Source: Lewinella sp039816955 (lineage in GTDB: Bacteria > Bacteroidota > Bacteroidia > Chitinophagales > Saprospiraceae). Taken from it: a stretch of DNA of 64,000 nt. Every line of letters starts with the position of its first letter. Positions within the stretch are counted from its first letter, which is position 1. Positions 59,147 to 64,000 of the stretch are shown here, piece after piece. The notes beneath the pieces were generated by a model, which was not told where the DNA came from, did no database searches, and was given only the letters and a program-made list of their open reading frames with translations. The stretch is from assembly GCA_039816955.1 (NCBI GenBank), contig JBCBWU010000005.1:9376-73375 (forward strand), given 5' to 3'. The position numbers were made by a program, and so were the translations under genes.

Positions 59147-59620
59147 ATGTTGAGATTTCTTCCCGTTTTGGGACTATTAAGTGTATTAGCCAGCTGTGGC
59201 CCCAATTTCGTTCACGAATCAGCGCTGGAAATCCCAGAGACTGGTTGGACTTATCAGGACAGCCTCACGGCTCAGTTTGAGATTGAAGATTCCCTTACCA
59301 TCTACAATCTACATTTACTCCTAGAGCACGATGAACGTTTCCCCTTCCAAAACTTTTATGTGCAGGTACACACCAAATTTCCCGACGGTCAGCGGCTCAG
59401 CGAACTGGTGTCATTAGAACTCGCCAACAAGGTGGGAAGATGGCTGGGAGAATGTAACAGTACGGCCTGCCAACTCGACATTCCTATCCAGCAGGGCGCC
59501 TACTTCAACCAGATTGGTAAATATCAGATTACTATCGAGCAATACTCGCGGCGCAATCCGCTCCCCGGCGTTCGGGAAATAGGTTTCGCACTAGAGGAAA
59601 CCAAAGAGCGGCGCGGATAA
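59147..59620 (+). CDS. gldH: gliding motility lipoprotein GldH
   Basis: A 157-aa lipoprotein. The start at 59147 yields MLRFLPVLGLLSVLASC with lipobox Cys17; the frame reaches back to 59081 through the terminator region. The mature part has the GldH pattern: an early GWTYQDSLTAQFEIEDSLTIYNLHLLLEHDERFPFQNFYVQVHTKFPDG, a Cys pair (GECNSTACQ) and a final GKYQITIEQYSRRNPLPGVREIGFALE. GldH is needed for gliding and is associated with the type IX secretion machinery in gliding Bacteroidota; exact role unknown. Other gld genes are not adjacent. Confidence 0.85.
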   Translation: MLRFLPVLGLLSVLASCGPNFVHESALEIPETGWTYQDSLTAQFEIEDSLTIYNLHLLLEHDERFPFQNFYVQVHTKFPDGQRLSELVSLELANKVGRWLGECNSTACQLDIPIQQGAYFNQIGKYQITIEQYSRRNPLPGVREIGFALEETKERRG

Positions 59621-59665
59621 AGGATCACCCTCGCCACACTTCTACGAATTGGTTAACTTGCTGGC

Positions 59666-60085
59666 ATGAAATATGCCAACTGGATCTATGGTGCAGCACT
59701 GGCCATTATCGCCCTGGTGCTAAAGACCGTAGAATACCGCTACAGTGTCCGCGACCTCTCCACTGAAGGGCTCGTGCTGGCCATTGCCGTACTTTTTGCG
59801 GGTTTGGGTCTGTGGGCGGGCTGGCAACTTAGTCGTCCGCGTCAGGCCATAGCAGCAACCGTCGTAAATCCTAGCGAGCGCTTGCAACAACTGGGTATCT
59901 CTAAACGCGAATACGAAATCCTGCAATTGGTCGCCATCGGTTTCACCAATCAAGAGATTGCCGATCAACTGTTCATTTCTCTCAATACGGTCAAAACACA
60001 CCTTTCCAATTTGTACCAGAAGCTAGATGTGCGCCGACGTACGCAAGCAGTGGAGAAGGGAAAGCAGCTGGGGTTGGTGGAGTAG
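59666..60085 (+). CDS. membrane-tethered LuxR-type regulator
   Basis: A 139-aa protein with two membrane helices (YGAALAIIALVLKTVEY, about 8-24; LVLAIAVLFAGLGLWAGWQL, about 36-55), a short linker and a LuxR/GerE helix-turn-helix domain (ISKREYEILQLVAIGFTNQEIADQLFISLNTVKTHLSNLYQKLDVRRRTQAVE, residues about 77-135). The hydrophobic N-terminus places the DNA-binding domain at the membrane, so it should read a membrane or envelope state directly rather than by phosphorylation. Targets are unknown. Confidence 0.88.
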   Translation: MKYANWIYGAALAIIALVLKTVEYRYSVRDLSTEGLVLAIAVLFAGLGLWAGWQLSRPRQAIAATVVNPSERLQQLGISKREYEILQLVAIGFTNQEIADQLFISLNTVKTHLSNLYQKLDVRRRTQAVEKGKQLGLVE

Positions 60086-60400
60086 TTGGGTTAGCCCTCC
60101 TTCGCTAAGCTCCGGCGGATAAAATGAATTTGGTGGATTTAGTTGAATTGGTTCGGCCTCCTCCGTCGGCCTTAGTTAGTTGAGTTAGTTGAGCCTGCGG
60201 CTCTGGTTAGTTGTGTTAGTTGGAATGTTAGAAGGTTAGAGTGTTTGGAAATTCTAAGGTGCTCTTTTTTGAGGAACTCCACTCCATTGTATACTGACCA
60301 TATACCTTTACTTTCATTATCGACTATTCTAGTTTCCCCATCTAACCTAGCTTTACGCGAAAGCGGATCATTCTAATCCTAATTCTAATTCCCTCCTCCT
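60086..60400. repeat. modular word-repeat region in a 420-bp gap
   Basis: The gap 60086-60505 is packed with GTTAGTTGAGTTAGTTG-type words, the hairpin GAGCC-TGC-GGCTC at 60191-60203, a GAATGTTAGAAGGTTAGAGTGTTTGG run, a GGAAATTCTAAGGTGCTCTTTTTT module at 60247-60270 and a CTAATCCTAATTCTAATTCCC stretch at 60371-60396. The order of modules mirrors, in reverse orientation, the region 49214-49357. I see no gene; the last 100 bases should hold the promoter for the DUF4199 gene. Confidence 0.6.
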
Positions 60401-60505
60401 CCCACTTTCGGGTGATTTTAGCACCAAACCCCAGAATGGTACTTTCGGGTGAGGGTATAAGTCGATGAAAAGGAGGTACTTGCGAGTAAATCAAAATCAC
60501 CTATC

Positions 60506-61039
60506 ATGCAACGTACAGCACTTGTTTTTGGCCTTATCGCAGGCGTCATTCTTATTCTTCTTGGCCAATTTGGCTTTTACCTTGGAGAACAGTTTGCAGA
60601 CTGGGGAGAAGCGATTGGGTATACAACCATGCTCGCTGCGCTTTCGATGATCTACTTCGGTATCCGCAACCAAAGAGATCAAAAGCAGGAGGGCCATATT
60701 ACATTTGGACAGGGCGTGCAATTGGGGCTAATTATTACACTTATCGCTTCTGTTTTTTACGTAGTAGGCTGGATGGTATATTATCAAAATGGTGGTGGAG
60801 TGGAAATGATGGAGGCCTACTGGCAAGGGCAGCTTGAGCAAATCCAGCAGAGTGGAAAGAGTGCAGAGGAAATTGCGGCACAGATTCAGCGTATGGAAGA
60901 AATGCGCGCTAGCTACAGCAACCCCTGGGTGATGGCGGGCTTTACCTTTCTGGAGATCTTCCCAATTGGTTTATTGATCACGCTGATAGCTGCTTTCTTA
61001 CTGCGCACAAAAGAAAATTTTGCGAGCGAAAACGCTTAG
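60506..61039 (+). CDS. DUF4199 integral membrane protein
   Basis: A 177-aa protein with four membrane segments: LVFGLIAGVILILLGQFGFYLG, AIGYTTMLAALSMIYFGI, GVQLGLIITLIASVFYVVGWMVYY and MAGFTFLEIFPIGLLITLIAAFLL. Between the third and fourth lies a polar helical loop rich in Gln and Glu (about 105-140). This topology, the opening and the IRNxRD motif (IRNQRDQ) after the second helix are typical of DUF4199, a family known mainly from Bacteroidota. Function unknown. A terminator lies directly downstream. Confidence 0.88.
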   Translation: MQRTALVFGLIAGVILILLGQFGFYLGEQFADWGEAIGYTTMLAALSMIYFGIRNQRDQKQEGHITFGQGVQLGLIITLIASVFYVVGWMVYYQNGGGVEMMEAYWQGQLEQIQQSGKSAEEIAAQIQRMEEMRASYSNPWVMAGFTFLEIFPIGLLITLIAAFLLRTKENFASENA

Positions 61040-61044
61040 ATTTT

Positions 61045-61089
61045 CAAAAAAAGCCCGACCAAAGTTCATTTGGTTTGCCACTTTTTTTG
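61045..61089 (+). terminator. terminator after the DUF4199 gene
   Basis: CAAAAAAAG (61045-61053) pairs with CTTTTTTTG (61081-61089), enclosing an inner stem ACCAAA (61058-61063) with TTTGGT (61069-61074). It starts 6 bases after the stop and ends in a T-run. Confidence 0.7.
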
Positions 61090-61151
61090 TCTCCTAGTTT
61101 GCCTTTGAAAAAATATATTTTGGTGCAAAGGTCCTCATAGCGACTAAATGT

Positions 61152-61159
61152 TAACTTTG
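61152..61159 (+). promoter_or_regulatory. putative promoter -7 box for the Omp28-like gene (TAACTTTG)
   Basis: TAACTTTG matches TAnnTTTG exactly and lies 42 bases before the ATG at 61201. A -33 TTG at the ideal spacing is not seen; TTTTGG at 61118-61123 is about 29 bases upstream. Confidence 0.45.
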
Positions 61160-61200
61160 TCGGGCAAATAAGCAATATTCCTTTTTATCAATCTAAAAGT

Positions 61201-63225
61201 ATGATGCGGAAACTTCTACTTCTCGCACTAGCGTGTGCACCTATCTTTTTAATGGCGCAAGCTCAGCGTACAGCTTTGGTAGAGCACTTCACCAATGCTT
61301 CTTGTGGACCTTGTGCAATCCAGAATCCAGACTTTAACGCACTACTTCGTGCGAATCCGGACAAAGTAATTTCTATTAAGTATCAGGCTGCTTTCCCAGG
61401 GTTTGACCCAATGAACCAGCAAAACCCAGGTGAAGTACAAACTCGTGCCAATTTCTATGGCTTGAGTGGTGTACCAACCGCGTGGTTAGACGGTTTCACT
61501 GGCGACGATTCTTACGGCGGTGGTATTGGTGATTGGGACATCGCTGGCGGTGGTTACGCTGGTGGTCCTTACGGTCACAACCAGGCAGTAATCGATTACG
61601 CTTCGGACCAATCTACGCCTATCAGCATGGTTGTGACGCACGAACTCAACGAAGACGTTACCGAGGTATCAGTTACTGTTGCGATCACTAATGAAAGTGG
61701 TGAAGACTTCACTATGGCCGACGGTCGTTTACAAGTAGTTCTGGTTGAGCGTGATATCATCTACCCTGCTGCTCCCGGATCTAACGGAGAGCTGCACTTC
61801 GAAGAGGTAATGCGTAAAATGTACCCAGATGCGGAAGGTACTACCATGGCAACTATTGCTGCTGGTGAGACCTGGGAAACTACTATTACTGGTGCTATTC
61901 CTGATTACATCTACGGTTTGAACGAAATGCGCGTAATCGCTTTCGTACAAGACCACTCTAGTCAGGAAATCTGGCAAGCTGCTTACACTGAGCCTGCGGA
62001 AATCGCTAACGGTGTAGACGGCTCTGTTGGTGAAAACCTTACTGCCGATCCCGTTGGTTTGTGTGGTGCTTCTATCACGCCAATCGTTGAATTAGGAAAC
62101 AACGGTAGTGTAGACATTACTCAAGCGGTAGTTGCTGCTTCTATCAACGACAACGTTGTAGAAACTATGGAATTTACTGGAACCTTGGCTCCAGGTGAAA
62201 CCACTGACATTACGTTTTCAGAGCTAATTTTGGCCGAAGCTAACAATGCGTTGTCATTCGCAATCTTGGAAGTGAATAGTGGAATGGGTATCAACCTGAA
62301 CACACTTAACGACGAGTCGTTGACTACCGTATACGGTGCGCTTTCTGAGACACCAATCGGTACGGAGTTAGAAGAGGACAATGAAAACTACGATCTAACT
62401 TACCCAGAAACGGGTTTAGTTATTCCTAGTATTGCCCTAGGTGAGTTTGGTGGTAACTCTTTCATCGTTTATGATGGTACTCAGCTACCTGCCCAGAACG
62501 ACGACGGAGGTGCTATTGGTGGCTATGGGCTTTCTGACCGTTCTATCTTCATCAACTTCTACCAGTGGAACCCAGCAGGCACTACTCCTGATGATGCTTC
62601 ATTGACTTACCAGAAGATCGACTTGAGCGCAGCTGTGGCTCCTGCCTTAGTATTTGACCGTGCAAGTGCCAGCTACCTCGGTGATGGTGTATCTGGTGAC
62701 CGTCTGCGTATTCAGGTTTCTACTGACTGTGCTGCCACCTTTGAAACTATTTGGGACGCTTCTGGTAACAGCCTAAACACTACTGCTGCTCATGATCCTT
62801 ACTTCGTGCCTAACGCAGATGAGTGGGTGACTGAAACACTTGACTTAAGCGCCTACATCGGTGAGGAAATCAATGTTCGCTTCCTGGCTACTTCTGCCTG
62901 GGGTAACAACCTGTTCCTAGATAATATCAATGTAAGCGATATCGTAGGTACACAGGAATTGACTGAAGTAAGCGAAATCAGTATGTTCCCTAACCCGGCG
63001 AACGAAATGCTACGCGTTGACTTCGACCTAGAGCAAGCAAGTCAACTACAAGTAGAAGTATTCAACGCTACTGGACAGCGCGTTCAGCAGTTGGGTGCTG
63101 AGAACTACAACACTGGTCGCAACCAGTTGTCACTGGATGTTTCTCAGTTCGCTAATGGTGTATACTTCTTGCGCATGTTCAATGCTGACCGCGAGTTGAA
63201 TCGCCGTTTCATTGTACAGCACTAA
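61201..63225 (+). CDS. Omp28-like exported protein with T9SS sorting domain
   Basis: A 674-aa protein with a signal peptide ending FLMAQA. The N-terminal domain is thioredoxin-like: RTALVEHFTNASCGPCAIQNPDFNALLRANPDKVISIKYQ with a CGPC pair (Cys35, Cys38) and SGVPTAWLDG, the pattern of Omp28-related proteins. A Gly-rich insert (GGGIGDWDIAGGGYAGGPYG) and several beta domains follow. The C-terminus is a T9SS type A domain (ISMFPNPANEMLRVDF ... FANGVYFLRMF), so it is predicted to be secreted and surface-attached. It uses GCT, GGT, ACT and GTA codons far more than its neighbours, as expected of a highly expressed gene. Confidence 0.87.
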   Translation: MMRKLLLLALACAPIFLMAQAQRTALVEHFTNASCGPCAIQNPDFNALLRANPDKVISIKYQAAFPGFDPMNQQNPGEVQTRANFYGLSGVPTAWLDGFTGDDSYGGGIGDWDIAGGGYAGGPYGHNQAVIDYASDQSTPISMVVTHELNEDVTEVSVTVAITNESGEDFTMADGRLQVVLVERDIIYPAAPGSNGELHFEEVMRKMYPDAEGTTMATIAAGETWETTITGAIPDYIYGLNEMRVIAFVQDHSSQEIWQAAYTEPAEIANGVDGSVGENLTADPVGLCGASITPIVELGNNGSVDITQAVVAASINDNVVETMEFTGTLAPGETTDITFSELILAEANNALSFAILEVNSGMGINLNTLNDESLTTVYGALSETPIGTELEEDNENYDLTYPETGLVIPSIALGEFGGNSFIVYDGTQLPAQNDDGGAIGGYGLSDRSIFINFYQWNPAGTTPDDASLTYQKIDLSAAVAPALVFDRASASYLGDGVSGDRLRIQVSTDCAATFETIWDASGNSLNTTAAHDPYFVPNADEWVTETLDLSAYIGEEINVRFLATSAWGNNLFLDNINVSDIVGTQELTEVSEISMFPNPANEMLRVDFDLEQASQLQVEVFNATGQRVQQLGAENYNTGRNQLSLDVSQFANGVYFLRMFNADRELNRRFIVQH

Positions 63226-63304
63226 GCCATTACACAGCGCCCATCTTTGGGAGCCGTAATTAAGGCTAATTTCGGGGCTGTCTTAAAAGCCCTCTTCCAA
63301 TGAT

Positions 63305-63335
63305 TTTGTATTCGGCTCGATGATTTGTATCTTAG
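63305..63335 (+). promoter_or_regulatory. transposase promoter (TTTG, 19-base spacer, TATCTTAG)
   Basis: TTTG (63305-63308) and TATCTTAG (63328-63335) are 19 bases apart, the ideal spacing for Bacteroidota promoters, with one mismatch in the -7 box. The transposase ATG at 63358 is 23 bases downstream. Confidence 0.6.
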
Positions 63336-63357
63336 GAGAAAGCTAATATTCTTAGGA

Positions 63358-64000
63358 ATGGGCAACAAATCATCGGGCCGCCAAGTGGTATTTAAGCCCT
63401 ACGTTCAAAACCAGAGTTGGCTGTTTCCACCAGCATTGGGTGATATGATTCCTCCCCATCACAAAGTGCGTTTGATCAACCAGGCCATAGATGGTATGGC
63501 CATTGATCAGATATTGTCAACTTACAAAGGAGGTGGTACGAGTTCGTATCATCCCAAGATGCTGTTAAAGATACTGGTGTATGCTTATGTGGAGAAGATC
63601 TATTCTTCGCGTATGATCGAAAAGGCTTGCCATGAAAATATCTGTTTCATGTGGTTAAGTGGTATGCAGCACCCTGACCACAATACGATCAACACTTTTC
63701 GCAAGCATCGGTTGAACAATACGGTCAAGGAGGTCTTTGCTCAGGTTTTGCTGCTGTTAGTAGAGCAGGGCTATGTACAACTGAAAGATTATTATGTAGA
63801 TGGTACTAAGATGGAATCAGTAGCAAATCGCTACAGTTTTGTGTGGGCCAAGAATGTAGCACGTTACAAGGCTTCGGTCTTAAACAAGATTGCGGCGATA
63901 CTGGCGCATATAGATGAGTTGGCCGAACAAGAAGGGTACTCACCTACTCCTCCTGATGGATCGCCTAACAAGGCTGAAATTTTAGAGGATGGCGAGCCTA
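63358..64000 (+). CDS. IS1182-family transposase, C-terminus cut by window edge
   Basis: The first 214 residues are visible and the frame is open to the edge. KPYVQNQSWLFPPALGDMIPPHHKVRLINQAID, then YHPKMLLKILVYAYVEKIYSSRMIEKACHENICFMWLSGMQHPDHNTINTFRKHRL, is the DUF772-type N-terminal domain of IS1182/IS5-like transposases. YYVDGTKMESVANRYSFVWAKN contains the first catalytic Asp of the DDE nuclease domain. It is probably a complete gene continuing outside the window. Confidence 0.9.
   Translation, partial: MGNKSSGRQVVFKPYVQNQSWLFPPALGDMIPPHHKVRLINQAIDGMAIDQILSTYKGGGTSSYHPKMLLKILVYAYVEKIYSSRMIEKACHENICFMWLSGMQHPDHNTINTFRKHRLNNTVKEVFAQVLLLLVEQGYVQLKDYYVDGTKMESVANRYSFVWAKNVARYKASVLNKIAAILAHIDELAEQEGYSPTPPDGSPNKAEILEDGEP

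Larger units (their letters stand above)
63275..64000 (+). mobile_element. IS1182-like insertion sequence, left part only
   Basis: A transposase gene with its own promoter begins after GGGCTGTCTTAAAAGCCC (63275-63292), which I take as the left terminal inverted repeat because many Bacteroidota IS elements of this class start in a similar way. The right end and any target duplication are outside the window. It inserted about 50 bases after the Omp28-like gene. Confidence 0.7.

Overview
The window looks like a chromosomal segment of a member of the Bacteroidota, most like the Saprospiria (Lewinella/Haliscomenobacter type). The signs are type IX secretion genes (the translocon Plug-type protein at 8169..9473, GldH at 59147..59620, and two exported proteins with C-terminal T9SS sorting domains at 31397..33784 and 61201..63225), many lipoproteins with Bacteroidota-style lipoboxes and acidic post-cysteine motifs, families such as DUF2807, DUF4199, DUF4349 and LytS/LytTR two-component systems, and promoter boxes of the form TAnnTTTG. 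The genus is an inference. I saw no rRNA or tRNA gene, no CRISPR array and no prophage; the only certain mobile element is an IS1182-like copy cut by the right edge.

Layout. 1-1482 (minus): a lipoprotein, a small conserved protein and the start of an LptE-like LPS-assembly lipoprotein. 1748-9473: a ChlI/MoxR-like AAA ATPase, a CtlX-type amidinohydrolase, a DUF885-like exported protein, a small lipoprotein, a DUF2807 adhesin-like protein, 3-methyladenine DNA glycosylase and the T9SS Plug protein. 9483-18219: DUF4349 lipoprotein, fumarase C, an ATP-grasp ligase, an S41 peptidase, an O-methyltransferase, an SdiA-regulated-type beta-propeller and the E2 subunit of 2-oxoglutarate dehydrogenase. 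18474-25231 (minus): five small, mostly unrecognised lipoproteins downstream of a LytS-type kinase and LytTR regulator, the most accessory-looking part of the window. 25322-31003: an LprI/DUF1311-like protein, two hydrolases and two unknown proteins. 31397-36886: CotH-like surface protein, DUF4956 membrane protein, HlyD-like adaptor and TolC-like protein on one strand, the best candidate here for an undescribed export or surface-modification system. 36893-40486 (minus): acetyltransferase, leucyl aminopeptidase and CBM48-esterase. 40578-47337: cytochrome c, Lgt, a glycosyltransferase, a stand-alone LytTR protein, a TPR-like protein, a small peptide with a double-glycine leader-like segment, and a sugar nucleotidyltransferase. 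47799-52560: a DUF1801 gene broken by a one-base frameshift, DinB-like and VOC proteins, a GNAT enzyme and topoisomerase IV subunit A. 52913-61039: an outer-membrane beta-barrel receptor, XerD, a TlpA-like thioredoxin, GrpE, DnaJ, GldH, a membrane-tethered LuxR-type regulator and a DUF4199 protein. 61201-64000: an Omp28-like T9SS cargo protein and the IS element.

Much of the unusual signal is in the intergenic DNA. It holds long inverted repeats (6627-6846, 11881-11935, 55349-55649), a shared palindromic word (near 6.6 and 28.9 kb), GC-rich structured islands (41.2 and 47.6 kb) and word-like repeats that recur in the same modular order on opposite strands at 49.1-49.4 and 60.1-60.4 kb.

All functional calls come from reading motifs and architecture; no database search was run. 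Start codons were chosen by signal peptide, lipobox or domain position where the longest frame runs into upstream DNA.
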